NCBI RefSeq assembly: GCF_002776525.5
Contig: NC_045449.1
Coordinates: forward strand, 4,021,499-4,085,498
Direction: 5' to 3'
Length of the DNA: 64,000 nucleotides
From: Piliocolobus tephrosceles
Taxonomy: Eukaryota > Chordata > Mammalia > Primates > Cercopithecidae
A program made the translations under genes and the position numbers. The notes under the pieces were generated by a model, which saw nothing but the letters and a program-made list of their open reading frames with translations, searched no databases and was not told where the DNA came from. Positions 35,012 through 44,935 of the stretch are shown here, in pieces (within the stretch, counting starts at the first letter, position 1; each line of letters begins with the position of its first letter).

Positions 35012-35316
35012 ATTTTTTTTTTTTTTTTGAGACAGAGTTTCGCTTGTCGCCCAGATTGGAGTGCAATGGTACGGTGCAATCTTGGCTCACTGCAACCTCT
35101 GCCTCCCGGGTTCAAGCAATCTCCTGCCTCAGCCTCCTGAAGTAGCTGGGATTACAGGCGCCTGCCCCCACGCCCAGCTAATTTTTTTGTACGTTTAGTA
35201 GAGACAGGGTTTCATCATGTTGGCCAGGCTGGTCCTGAACTCCTGACCTCAGGTGATACCCTGGCCTCCATCTCCGAAAATGCTGGGATTACAGGCATAA
35301 GCCACCATGCCCGGCC
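35012..35316 (-). mobile_element. AluS-like element
   Basis: Full-length antisense Alu ending CCACCATGCCCGGCC. Confidence 0.93.
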
Positions 35317-35587
35317 TCTCCATGTAATTCTTTAATGACTAAATGACTTTATTCCTATTCTGCTTCAACTATGTCCATCAGATAAAAGAGAAATGATTGT
35401 AAAGGTTGTGATAACATTCTATTTGGAGAACTACAAGAATAATTTTTTGTTTCAGGCTTATATTAGGATCTTCCACATAAAATATTTCATTAAAGTGTCA
35501 GCTTCTCAGAAAATACTATCTTCCTTGTTGGCATCAGATTACAAGAGCTCTTCACTGGTGATGAATTACCACCACTACTACTGTTCT

Positions 35588-35884
35588 TTTTTTTTTTCTT
35601 TTGAGACAGAGTCTCACTCTTGTCACCCACACTGGACTCCAGTGGCACGATCTCAGTTCACTGCAACCTCCGCCTCCTGGGTTGAAGCAATTCTCCTGCC
35701 TCAGCCTCCCGAGTAGCTGGAATTACAGGTGTGTACCACCAAGCCTGGCTAGTTTTTGTACTTTAGTAGAGACGGCGTTTCACCATGTTGCTCAGGCTGG
35801 TCTCAAACTCCTGACCTTGTGACCTGCCCGCCTTGGGCTCCCAAAGTGCTGGAATTACAGGCATGAGCTTCCACCATGCCCAGC
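35588..35884 (-). mobile_element. AluS-like element
   Basis: Antisense Alu with a small insertion near its head (GAGCTTCCACCATGCCCAGC). Confidence 0.92.
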
Positions 35885-36169
35885 CCACAAATCTGGATGT
35901 TTAAAAGGTCCCAGGTGACTGCACCGTGCAGGGTTCTCCAGGTTGAGAACTATGTACTAAAGGAATGAAGGAGAGAGGAAAGCACAGATGTGAGAGGTGT
36001 ACAGCATCCAGGGGATTTGGTGACTAATGCAGACTTAGGGGGGAGTTGGGGATAACTTTTTGGTTAGTGACTTGAGAGTCTGGCCGAACAGTAGTGCCAT
36101 TAATCATGAATGTAGAAGAGAAAACCCAGTATAACTAGAAAACAAAACACGCATGCTTATTTGAAATAC

Positions 36170-36300
36170 TTTGCCTTCCCCTCTCTGTTCTGCAAGTTCC
36201 ATTAAGGTTAAGGTTGTGTCTTGCTCATTTTGTCATCTCTGGCATAGTAGCTTGCACCTACCGTAAAATACATTTTTCCTGAATGCAATTCAACTCTGTG
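36170..36300 (+). mobile_element. L2 3'-end fragment
   Basis: Weak L2 3'-end pattern: CAAGTTCCATTAAGGTTAAG then CTGGCATAGTAGCTTGC. Confidence 0.5.
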
Positions 36301-36539
36301 AGGTTCATCTGCCTCATGTTACAATCAGTGGCATGACTTACACATCTTTCAAAAGCTCACCGTGTACAGCAGTGACGACTGGGCTGGTTTCATAAGAGAT
36401 GCACAACAAATATTAGGTAACTAGCTACTTCCACCCCAAACTCCTGACTGGAAACACTTTCAACTTAGACACCACCACATAGAAGTATACTGGGCAAAGC
36501 AAGTATGTCCAAAAGTGAGGTCAAAATATTTGTTCTCAA

Positions 36540-37640
36540 ATCTATTCCTCCTCTACCTCTTAGCAGCTCAGCCATTTGGCTGAGTCATCCAGACCTAGAA
36601 CTCTTGAGTCATCTTTGATTCCCTCTCAACATTCAACCAGATTTCAAAAGTCCCGTCTTTCATATGTTCTGCGGTCTTTCTCCCATCAGTCCTCTCCAGC
36701 CCCACAGCCCCTACCAAATGGTTCACTGCTACAGCTTGCTCTCTGACTTCCTTTCTTCTCAATCCATCCTCTACACTGCAGTCATTTTGTCATGTTCCAG
36801 ACAATTCCAGTTATGTCGCTACCGTGGCTGATTCCTTTCAGTAGTATTGCTCCATGACTCTCAGAATAAAATTCAAATGCTGAACCAATGCCCTTAATAA
36901 CCTGGCCCTTAACTTACTCTTCCAACCTCACATCCCTCTAATCCTTCCACCTAGAACAGTGACCTTTCCTCAATCTCATGTCCCCACGTCCAAAGGAGGG
37001 CCATTTTTCAAAGCTCAGCTCAAGTAATGTCTTCTGCAACAAGACTTTCCCTGAACATCTAAAATACATTCCCCATTACTTCCTTAAAAAATCTCTCCCT
37101 GGCCGGGTGCGGTGGCTCAAGCCTGTAATCCCAGCACTTTGGGAGGCCGAGATGGGTAGATCACTAGGTCAGGAGATAGAGACCATCCTGGCTAACAGGG
37201 TGAAACCCCGTCTCTACTAAAAAATACAAAAAACTAGCTGGGTGAGGTGGCGGGCGCCTGTAGTCCCAGCTACTCGGGAGGCTGAGGCAGGAGAATGGCG
37301 TAAACCCGGGAGGCGGAGCTTGCAGTGAGCTGAGATCGTGCCACTGCACTCCAGCCTGGGTGACAGAGCGAGACTCCATCTCAAAAAAAAAAAAAAAAAA
37401 AAATCTCTCCCTATTCTGAGTTTTCAAAGTAACTCCTAAGCATTTTTTACCTTTCACCTTACAATATAGTTTTTCATACACAATCTCTTTTATCACCCCT
37501 CCTACACTTCAGAACTCCCTGTGAATAAGCTTTAGTTCTGGCTATTCTTGTTTAACTACCAATTACTTCTCCCTCTATACCCATTCCATGGTTATCTCCT
37601 CTTCCTCCTGACAGTACCTTACCAAATGGAGTTTAATAAA
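36540..37640 (+). mobile_element. L2 LINE remnant, split by an AluY
   Basis: L2 ORF2 3' sequence in order: TTGAGTCATCTTTGATTCCC, then TAATAACCTGGCCCTTAAC, then CAGCTCAAGTAATGTCTTC, then after the Alu the 3' part. No open frame remains. Confidence 0.82.
37101..37403 (+). mobile_element. AluY (Old World monkey type) inside L2
   Basis: Sense AluY with GCGTAAACCCGGG and a 23-base A-tail. The L2 sequence AAATCTCTCCCT is repeated on both sides as the target duplication. Confidence 0.95.
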
Positions 37641-38085
37641 TACCACAGGTTCAACAGGAGATTCTGGGGACACAGCAATTTCTCATTTTGTTCAGCAAGG
37701 CTGTAAATCATGATAATATCTCAAGTTGCCCACAGCAAATCACCCTGCCAGTGACAGAATCCTGTGTATCTCAGCACAATTCAGTAGCTTTATTTTGAAA
37801 TGTCCACTAATGGATAAATTTTATTTCTCAGTAAAAACAATCCACAAGGAGAAAGCTAACAGCTACAGCTGGTGACAGCACTGAAAGCAAGGAAAGGGAG
37901 AGAAAAGAAAACAATGGTATAACAGGAACAGTCCTCGAGAGGTCTCTAGACTACATATAATTACCAATGACCTGGGACATTTGTTCAGTAAGTAAAACAA
38001 TAAACAGATAAATTTCAAAAGTAGAAACAGCAAAGTTCCTTCTTTCCTTATTTCTACCAACCTACACTAATGAGGCATTTTCTGG
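37641..38085. other. ANKFY1 intron 1, unique sequence
   Basis: About 450 bases with no recognised feature. Confidence 0.5.
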
Positions 38086-38087
38086 AA

Positions 38088-38285
38088 CGGTACTATCCAA
38101 AGCACTTCTTCTGGCAATGAGGCAAGTGTTCTATTAATCTGTGCTGTCCATTGGGGGAGCTACTAGCCACATGGCAACTGAGTACTTGGAACAGGACTAG
38201 CACAACTGAGAAGTTAATTTTAAATTTTATTTAATCAAATTTAAGTAGCCACACGTGGCTAGTGACTAATGTGTTGGTCGATGAA
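38088..38285 (+). mobile_element. hAT MITE with GCCACATG-type arms
   Basis: Contains CTGTGCTGTCCATTGGG, CTACTAGCCACATGGCAAC and AGCCACACGTGGCTAGTG in the arrangement of a common short hAT element. A second copy lies at about 53,378-53,590. Confidence 0.75.
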
Positions 38286-38619
38286 TGCCCAGGACATGGA
38301 ATGTTTTCCCCATGTTACTCGGGTTGTTGTCAAAAGTATTTTTCTGATCAAATTCCATCAAGTTAATAAAAGTTTATGATAAATTTTCTGTTCAATATAC
38401 TATCTACCAAAAAAAAACCTTATTTTTTTTTTTCAATTTTTACTTTTACTGAGAAGAAGAAGTGGAGAGTGATTTTAGAGGAGACTCGAGGGAAAGACTG
38501 CACGCCAGGGTGAAACCATCAGGCGCTGTGGGAAAAGCATCAGGCGCTGTGGAAAAAGGCTCTTCCTGCGCCTGAGAAATATCCTAGGATCCCGACAGCT
38601 ACTTGTGAGCTACAGATGA

Positions 38620-38735
38620 TCCCCCTTTTAAAGCTGAGGACACTGAGACTGAGAGCAATTAATTGACTTGCTTATGATCATAGCTTGAACTAGGATTTAA
38701 ATCTATGTCCAGCCGCAGTCTGAGCTCTTAATACA
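38620..38735 (-). mobile_element. MIR element
   Basis: MIR core pattern: AAGCTGAGGACACTGAGAC, then TTGCTTATGATCATAGCTTG, then AGGATTTAAATCTATGTCC. Confidence 0.8.
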
Positions 38736-38754
38736 TTTTATTTTATTATTATTA

Positions 38755-39037
38755 TTTTTTGAGACAGTCTCTGTTGCTCAGGCTGGAGTGCAGTGGCGCA
38801 ATCTCGGCTCACTGCAACCTCCACCTCCTAGGTTCAAGTGATTCTCCTGACTCAGTCTCCTGAGCAGCTGGGATTACAGGCATGCACCACCACACCTGGC
38901 TAATTTTTGTATGTTTAGTAGAGATGGGGTTTCACCATGTTGGTCAGGCTGGTCTGGAACTCCTGATCTCAAGTGATCCGCCCACCTCAGCCTCTTAAAG
39001 TGCTGGGATTACAGACATGAGCTACTGTGCCCGGCCT
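38755..39037 (-). mobile_element. AluS-like element
   Basis: Antisense Alu with a TTATT-rich tail end. Confidence 0.93.
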
Positions 39038-39094
39038 TAAACATTATACTTTAGTTGCTAAAACAAAAATGGGCAGGATGAAAAGTAGGTTAGG

Positions 39095-39402
39095 GCCGGG
39101 CGCGGTGGCTGAAACCTGTAATCCCAGCACTTTGGGAGGCCGAGACGGGCGGATCACAAGGTCAGGAGATCGAGACCATCCTGGCTAACACAGTGAAACC
39201 CCATCTTTACTAAAAAAAAATACAAAAAAAACTAGCCGGGCAAGGTGGCGGGCGCCTGTAGCCCCAGCTACTCGGGAGGCTGAGGCAGGAGAATGGCGTA
39301 AACCCGGGAGGCGGAGCTTGCAGTGAGCTGAGATCCAGCCACTGCACTCCAGCCTGGGCAACAGAGTGAGACTCCGTCTCAAAAAAAAAAAGAAAAGAAA
39401 AG
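39095..39402 (+). mobile_element. AluY (Old World monkey type)
   Basis: Sense AluY with GCGTAAACCCGGG. Target duplication GAAAAGTAGGTTAG on both sides. Confidence 0.95.
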
Positions 39403-39529
39403 TAGGTTAGGTAGCTCTCAGCAGACTTGTTATCCAGAGCATAATAAAAGCTGGACCAGCCAGTTTGCTTGGCAAGAAGCTAAGGATGTATCCAGGCAAC
39501 TTTTCTTGATGGCTAGCAGGTGATGCTTG

Positions 39530-40015
39530 TTAATTCACACATTCCTTCAACCACAGCCATGATTCTAAGCTGGGCCATACAGGAGTGAGCAAAACAGAAC
39601 AAGTCCCTGCCCTCATGGGGTTTATATTCCAGTGAGGGACGCTCTCTAATGAGATGACAACTGAACAGGCACTGAGTGAATAAAGTGGGTCAGCTGTGTG
39701 GAGAAGCAGTGGAGGACTATTCCAGGCCAAGGCAACTGCAGGGACAAAGAGGCAGAGATAGCAGCATGTTGGGCACGCACAAAGAACAGCAACAAAGTCA
39801 GTGTGGCGGGGCACAGTGAATGAAAGCAGGAAACAAGCTCGAAGTGTTAGGTGGGGCCCACACCCTGTTAGTACTTAAAGGTCATTGGGAGAATTGGAAT
39901 ATATTTTAAGATTACGGAGAACTGTGAGAGTTGGGCATTGAGGGGCAGGAGTATTAAGAAGAGCGGGAGAGACATGATCTGACTGATGTCTTAAATGAAA
40001 CACTAGAAACTGTGT
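39530..40015 (-). mobile_element. L2-type LINE remnant
   Basis: Series typical of L2 internal sequence read from the plus strand: CAAGTCCCTGCCCTCATGGG, then GGGTTTATATTCCAGTG, then GAGACATGATCTGACTGATG. Confidence 0.75.
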
Positions 40016-40115
40016 GAAATTAGAGTGTGAGAAAGCAAAATCTAGGCGGAAAAGTTAAAAGCAACCTTTTAATTGGAACTTCTGAAGTAGTTCACTTGGG
40101 TTACAAAGGAAGCTT

Positions 40116-40420
40116 AGGGCTGGGAGCGGTGGCTCACACCTGTAATCCCAGCACTTCGGGAGGCCCAGGCAGGTGAATGGCTTGAGCCCAGGAGTTCAAG
40201 ACTAGCCCGGACAACATCGCGAAACCCCAACTCTACAAGAAATACGAAAATTAGCCGGATGTGGTGGCACGCACATCTGCACTCCCAGCTACTTGGGAGG
40301 CTGAGGTGAGAGAATCACTTGAATCTGGGAGGTGGAGGTTGTAGTGAGCTGTGATCACGCCACTGTACTCCAGCCTGGGTGATGGAGTGAGATCCTGTTT
40401 TGGGGGAAAAAAAAAAAAAG
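40116..40420 (+). mobile_element. AluS/J-like element
   Basis: Sense Alu flanked by ACAAASGAAGCTTAG on both sides. Confidence 0.93.
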
Positions 40421-40965
40421 TACCACAAACGAAGCTTAGATTAGCAGGACAGCTACAGAGATGTAGAGATGGGGAATAAAACTAATTTTACGACAGACTT
40501 TAGCTAAATATATATGGTCAAATCCATAGTCATGGATAGATGGAAGGAAAGAAGGTTGTCCTCTAAACAAGTCACATAAGAAGCTGTATACTCAGTCTCT
40601 CAGGAATTCTGTTTACTATTCCTAGGCACTATCTCCCACATTCTCACACAGCCAACCAACCATTATCAGGGCAGTTCCCACAGTGTGTTCACAGATCATT
40701 CAAGTTATATGACACAGATATCTGCTATTTATTTATATTTAAATATGTCTCTCCAAACAAGCATAGCAGGCTCTGAGAATCTGATTAAAGCACAAGCAGG
40801 ATTAACATCCCACAAACATTTTCTACCTAATCTTGTCTTCCTTGGCATAGCTTCAGGTTAATGAGCTAAATGGCCCAGAATGCCTCCTAGTTGAAGTGTG
40901 CAACATCGTTTCTAAAAAGCTTAAACCCTAACAAAAAGTTGGGACACAAAAAAGGTAAAAGCAAA
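40421..40965. other. ANKFY1 intron 1, unique sequence
   Basis: About 540 bases with no recognised feature. Confidence 0.5.
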
Positions 40966-41218
40966 ACTGGCTTACACCTGCAATCCCAGCACTCTGGGAG
41001 GCTGAGGCGGGCAGATCAGCTGAGGCAGGGAGTTCAAGACCAGCCTGGCCAAGATAGTGAAACCCTGTCTCTACAAAACTTAGCCGGGCATGATGGTGGG
41101 TGCCCGTAATCCCAGGTACTTGGGAGGCTGAGGCGGGAGAATCACTTGAACCCAGGAGGTGGAGGCTGCGGTGGCCGAGATCGCGCTATTGCACTCCAGC
41201 CTGGGCAACAGAGTGAGA
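40966..41218 (+). mobile_element. AluS-like element, head lost
   Basis: Sense Alu starting at GGCTTACACCTGCAATCCC, followed by a G/A-rich tail. Confidence 0.9.
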
Positions 41219-41252
41219 GGGGGGAAGGGAGGAAGGAAGGAAGGAAGGAAGA
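41219..41252. repeat. (GGAA)n microsatellite
   Basis: GGAA units grown from the tail of the preceding Alu; about six units. Such runs can bind ETS factors. Confidence 0.92.
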
Positions 41253-41792
41253 AAAACTGCAAAGTCCAAACTTCATGACTGCTTACCTAGCTATCCCCCT
41301 GCTAACCCTGAAAGGATGTTTTCTGCGTGTGTTTAAGGAGAGATACCCCACTGACGGGATGTCTCTCGAGGTACTTGCCAGATGATGAGTATGGATGATG
41401 AGCATGCTGACTCGGCCTGTATGCGCTCCTCAGGGGTTGGAACTCCACTGCATAGCACAGCAGGGGGTCAGTAAAGCTCCTGAATGAAAAACCCGCCGCC
41501 CTCCACAATCTCAACCTTGCTACTGTATTCCCAAAACACTGAACTTACCTTCCTAGTGTAAAAGCGCCAGACTACCCATTACCTCACAGAAGACCTTCCT
41601 GAACCTTTCTACCCACCTCACTCCTGTGAGGAACAGCTATTTGCTGTGTACAACAACATTCTGTGATTGACCCAAAAAGTAACTTCAGAGAATGTCTTGG
41701 GTTTTCGCTCCTTTTCTTATTCCCCTGCTTTCACCTCAAGTTTCCCCTCCAGGGATATGGCAGAAAAAGCAAAGACAAAAACTGGCTGCCTG

Positions 41793-41905
41793 CTAGGCGC
41801 AATGGCTCATGCCTGTAACCGCAGCACTTAGAGAGGCCAAAGCGGGTGGACTGCTTGAGCCCAAGAGCTGGAGACCAGTCTGGGCGACATAGTGAGACCT
41901 ACTCT
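41793..41905 (+). mobile_element. AluJ left arm, part of a nested group
   Basis: Old sense left arm that breaks off at GTGAGACCTACTCTCTC. Its right arm appears to resume at 42,309 after an antisense insertion. Confidence 0.8.
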
Positions 41906-42308
41906 CTCTCTTTTTTAAGACAGGATCTTGCTCTGTCGCCCAGGCTGGTGGAGTTCACTGCAACCTCCGCCTCCCGGATTCAAACGATCCTCCTACCTCC
42001 CTAGTATTACTGCTGGGACCACAGGCACCCACCACCACTCCATTCACTCCAGGCTGGAGTGCAGTGGCACCATCTCAGCTCACTGCAACCTCCGTTTTCC
42101 GGGTTCAAGTGATTCTCGTGCCTCATCCTCCCGAGTACCTGGAATTACAGATACGTGCCACTACACCTGGCTAACTTTTGTATTTTTTGTTGATACGAGG
42201 TTTCGCCATGTTGCCCAGGCTGCTCTTGAACTCCTGGCCTCAAGCGATCCTCCCACCTCGGCCTCCCAAAGTGCTGAAATTACTGGCGTGCGCCACCACA
42301 CCGGGCCA
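41906..42308 (-). mobile_element. Antisense Alu group inserted in an AluJ
   Basis: Antisense Alu sequence with two left-type starts (about 41,918 and 42,050). Either a partial Alu joined to a full one, or an element with an internal duplication. Confidence 0.8.
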
Positions 42309-42510
42309 AGACCTTGTCTACACACACACAGACACAACTTTTTAATTAGCCGGGTGTGGTGGCGAGCGCCCGTGGTCTCAGAAGGCTGAGGCAAGAGGAT
42401 CGCTTGAGCCCAAGAAGCTGAAACTGCAGTGAGCCGTGACCGCACCACTGTACTCCAGCCTGTGGGACAGAGCGAGACCCTGTCTCAAAACACACACACA
42501 CACCCCAAAA
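42309..42510 (+). mobile_element. AluJ right arm, part of a nested group
   Basis: Sense right arm with a CA-rich middle linker and a CA-rich tail. Confidence 0.8.
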
Positions 42511-42999
42511 CCAACTGGGTGCCAGTGCCAGCTATCTCTGTAACTTTGCCTAAATTCCTTTATCAATAAAGGGCAAATATACACGTCAGGCCTCCTTCAC
42601 GAGGTTATCTAAAGTCTAATGCAAATGAAAAAAGCCGACCAACTGTCACGTGCTGCCCAAATCTAAGATCCATCAAGAGAGAGGTTCAGTCAAAGCTCAA
42701 AACCAACAGGACAAGTCGTGACCAAGCACACTGCAGTCACTCAATAAACAAGGGTCAAATAAGGAATATTCTTCTCCAATAATGGTGTAAAGAGGAGAAC
42801 CACGCTGCCCAGATACAAAAATGTCGCTGCACGATTCCTGACAGGTAACTCCCAATCTCTGGGCCTTCTTTCCCCCCCACCTACGTGTACAATAAGGCTT
42901 TGACAATGAAGGCTTCTAATTACTGCTACATTAAGAGAGGCAGATTCTGAGAGACCAGAGTGCCTTAACCTGCAATGTCATAAGAAGTGCACCAGACCA

Positions 43000-43100
43000 G
43001 AGGGTAGGCACTGGACTGGGAGGCAAAGGCACAGAGGTCTGGTTTGAGCAGCCCTCTTGTGAGCAGTGTGACCTTGGCCAACTCCCTTCCCGCAAACCCC
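43000..43100 (+). mobile_element. MIR fragment
   Basis: MIR-like core: GAGGTCTGGTTTGAGCAG then GTGAGCAGTGTGACCTTGG. It borders the CpG island. Confidence 0.7.
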
Positions 43101-43500
43101 TTCCTCCCGTCTTCATCGGTACGCCTGGCCTGAAGGCAGGGGCTGCTGCGGAGCCGGAGCCGCCAGTGCGCCCGCCTGCTTGACCCCAGCCCGAGGAGTC
43201 CCACGCTCTTCCGCAAGCAAGGGATGGACCCCTTCCGGATGCAGGACGTGCCAGGACAGCAGTTTCGATTTCCTAAAGAGAAGGCTTACTTCCCCCGGCG
43301 TCCCGGCACCGCCGGCAATCAAGAGCCTCCCCGGCTGCCCTCGGGGCCCCGCGGCTGCACGCTGCACCGGCACGAGACCCGCCAGCCCCGCTCCGCAGCC
43401 GGCCGCAGTCCCGCGGGGTCGGCATCGCGGGAGGGGCGTTGTCATAGGAACCGCGCTCCGGACCCCAGCCCGAGCAGCTCAGAAGAGGCCGCACAGAAAG

Positions 43501-43510
43501 GCTCGCGAGA
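43501..43510. promoter_or_regulatory. ANKFY1: CGCG element, near match (intron 1 side)
   Basis: GCTCGCGAGA: one base off the palindrome TCTCGCGAGA, the element bound by BANP at CpG-island promoters. Confidence 0.65.
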
Positions 43511-43625
43511 CCCGCGGAGCCCCCATGCAACCACGCCCGGCCTTCCCCTCCCAGGGCAGCTTCTCCCGGCCAGCAGCGCCCCCACAGCTCCGCGTCTTCC
43601 CGCGCGGCTCCACAAAAAACCCTAC

Positions 43626-43635
43626 CTTCCGCCAT
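43626..43635 (-). CDS. ANKFY1: ANKFY1 coding exon 1 (start codon)
   Basis: Reads ATGGCGGAAG|GTAGGG on the minus strand, so it codes M-A-E and the first base of the next Glu. Exon 2 supplies the remaining AG, which gives the known protein start M-A-E-E-E-V-A. The start is supported by an in-frame upstream stop (TGA at 43,723-43,725) with no other in-frame ATG between. The context before the ATG (GCCAGAC) has a purine at -3. Only the coding part is given; the 5' UTR extends to the right. Confidence 0.95.
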
Positions 43636-43659
43636 GTCTGGCCCGGCACTGCCTGCAGC

Positions 43660-43669
43660 CTCGCGAGAA
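43660..43669. promoter_or_regulatory. ANKFY1: CGCG element, near match (5' UTR/promoter)
   Basis: CCTCGCGAGA: one base off the palindromic BANP-type element; lies 25 bases upstream of the ANKFY1 start codon. Confidence 0.7.
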
Positions 43670-43678
43670 GTGCGCGGC

Positions 43679-43726
43679 TCAGCCGGGGCGGTGCAGAACG
43701 GAATCACCAAGTCTCGCGAGAATCAT
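43679..43726 (-). CDS. Possible upstream ORF of ANKFY1
   Basis: An ATG at 43,724-43,726 opens a 15-codon frame closed by TGA at 43,679-43,681, before the main start and in a different frame. It can only act if transcription begins upstream of 43,726, which the sequence alone does not show. No conservation data are available. Confidence 0.35.
   Translation of the reverse strand: MILARLGDSVLHRPG
43712..43721. promoter_or_regulatory. ANKFY1: CGCG element, perfect palindrome TCTCGCGAGA
   Basis: An exact TCTCGCGAGA in the ANKFY1 core promoter. This motif is known to bind BANP when unmethylated and to drive housekeeping CpG-island promoters. It sits about 80 bases upstream of the start codon. Confidence 0.85.
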
Positions 43727-43857
43727 GGGAGGCGCGGCAAAGGGCGGAGCCGAGGGTAGGAAAGGGGTGAATGAAAGTGGAGGGGGATGCTGGGCTCTGG
43801 GGGAGGCGGAGAGCCGGGTTTATTTTTACCGGGTGTTTTTGAGGCTCGAGATTTATT

Positions 43858-44155
43858 TTTTTTTTTTTTTTTGAGACGGAGTCTCGCTCTGCCGCCCAGG
43901 CTGGAGTGCAGTGGCCGGATCTCAGCTCACTGCAAGCTCCGCCTCTTAGGTTTACGCCATTCTCCTGCCTCAGCCTCCAGAATAGCTGGGACTACAGGCG
44001 CCCGCCAAATCGCCCGGCTAGTTTTTTGTATTTTTTTAGTAGAGACGGGGTTTCACCGTGTTAGCCAGGATGGTCTCGATCTCCTGACCTCGTGATCCAC
44101 CCGTCTCGGCCTCCCAAAGTGCTGGGATTACAGGCTTGAGCCACCGCGCCCGGCC
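43858..44155 (-). mobile_element. AluY (Old World monkey type) next to the ANKFY1 promoter
   Basis: Full-length antisense AluY with the perfect 17-base target duplication GAGGCTCGAGATTTATT at 43,841-43,857 and 44,156-44,172. It lies about 220 bases upstream of the ANKFY1 start codon, at the edge of the CpG island. Confidence 0.97.
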
Positions 44156-44172
44156 GAGGCTCGAGATTTATT

Positions 44173-44935
44173 AAGCACTGACTGAGCCCTGTCATATTCC
44201 ACGTCCTTGGCAGGGCACGGAAAAGGATGACACAACGAATGCAGACTACTCCTCGGAGAAGCTTGGCAGTGAGAGGGTCAAGAGAGGGGGTTTGTTGGTC
44301 CTTAGCTTGTAAAGATAGGAGAGGCTGGGAGAAAGGAGCCAGTGGAGAGGTGCCTGGGGACGTGGGAAGCTCGGCAGGCGATGCAGAACTCAGGAAAACG
44401 GATTAAATTTGGCCTAGAGGGAGGTCACCTGTTATTCCACTAAAACGTTAGGAAACAAGAACATGCGTGCAGATACATAGGGGAGAAGAAAATCAGGGAG
44501 ATTATTTGATGACATCGATTTTATGGGTGAAGTTATGAGACAAGGAAGGAGACCAAGAAGAGCGAAGAAACTTTGGAAGAGGACGCTGAAGTTGGAAGGC
44601 CTGGTTTCAGAAAATGCCTCATGTATGTCTTGATGGATCACTTTTTTCTAGAACTCAGCCACCAGGCTGTAGTAGCAGATACATTGAATTCTAGCATTTG
44701 TCCAGGGCTTGGGATTGTATTGCCCAAAATAAATTGAGGGTGCTATGAGACGACAGCCCAGGCCATCAAACATGGGATGCAGACTGGCTAGGAACTGACG
44801 GAGGAGCCACGAAACTGCAGGTCTCTAATAACTGAAGGCCAGTGCAGTGCAGGCAATGTTGTGAGAGCTTGGTGGTTACAGTAGCAAACAGGTTCATAGT
44901 GAAGTAGCACTAGGAGATGACAGAAGTCCAGGACA
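44173..44935. other. Intergenic sequence, nothing recognised
   Basis: About 760 bases between ANKFY1 and UBE2G1 with no exon or clear repeat. Confidence 0.5.

Larger units (their letters stand above)
1..43726 (-). other. ANKFY1: ANKFY1 gene, 5' part (exons 1-3, introns 1, 2 and part of 3)
   Basis: ANKFY1 (Rabankyrin-5) is a Rab5 effector on early endosomes and macropinosomes. The known family protein is about 1,170 residues: coiled coil, BTB domain, a long ankyrin-repeat array and a C-terminal FYVE zinc finger that binds PI3P. Here only the first three coding exons are visible, read right to left. Their joined coding sequence is 10 + 193 + 119 bases and keeps one frame across both junctions, with GT donors and AG acceptors at every edge present. 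Intron 1 is about 19.5 kb, intron 2 about 6.1 kb, and intron 3 runs off the left edge. The upstream edge is set at a possible upstream ATG because the transcription start is not visible. The ankyrin and FYVE exons are outside the window. Confidence 0.95.
43110..43790. promoter_or_regulatory. ANKFY1: CpG island at the ANKFY1 5' end
   Basis: The only dense CpG cluster in the window. It spans the first exon, the start of intron 1 and the region upstream. It holds no TATA box near the expected start, several GC-box-like sites (for example GGGCGGAG at about 43,743), and three CTCGCGAGA elements. The GC-rich open frames inside it on both strands have no recognisable domain and are expected from base composition. 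Confidence 0.92.

Noticed and set aside
41219..41252. GGAA repeat as an ETS-responsive enhancer
   Set aside because: Only about six units, derived from an Alu tail. Longer arrays are normally needed and there is no other support.
43273..43710. A longer N terminus for ANKFY1 in frame with the start codon
   Set aside because: The frame upstream of the ATG has no ATG before a TGA at 43,723-43,725. Downstream it reads through the splice donor into intron 1.
43180..43874. Long plus-strand frames (196 and 216 codons) in the CpG island
   Set aside because: GC-rich sequence lowers stop frequency. There is no ATG-led frame with a known domain, and one frame runs into an AluY.
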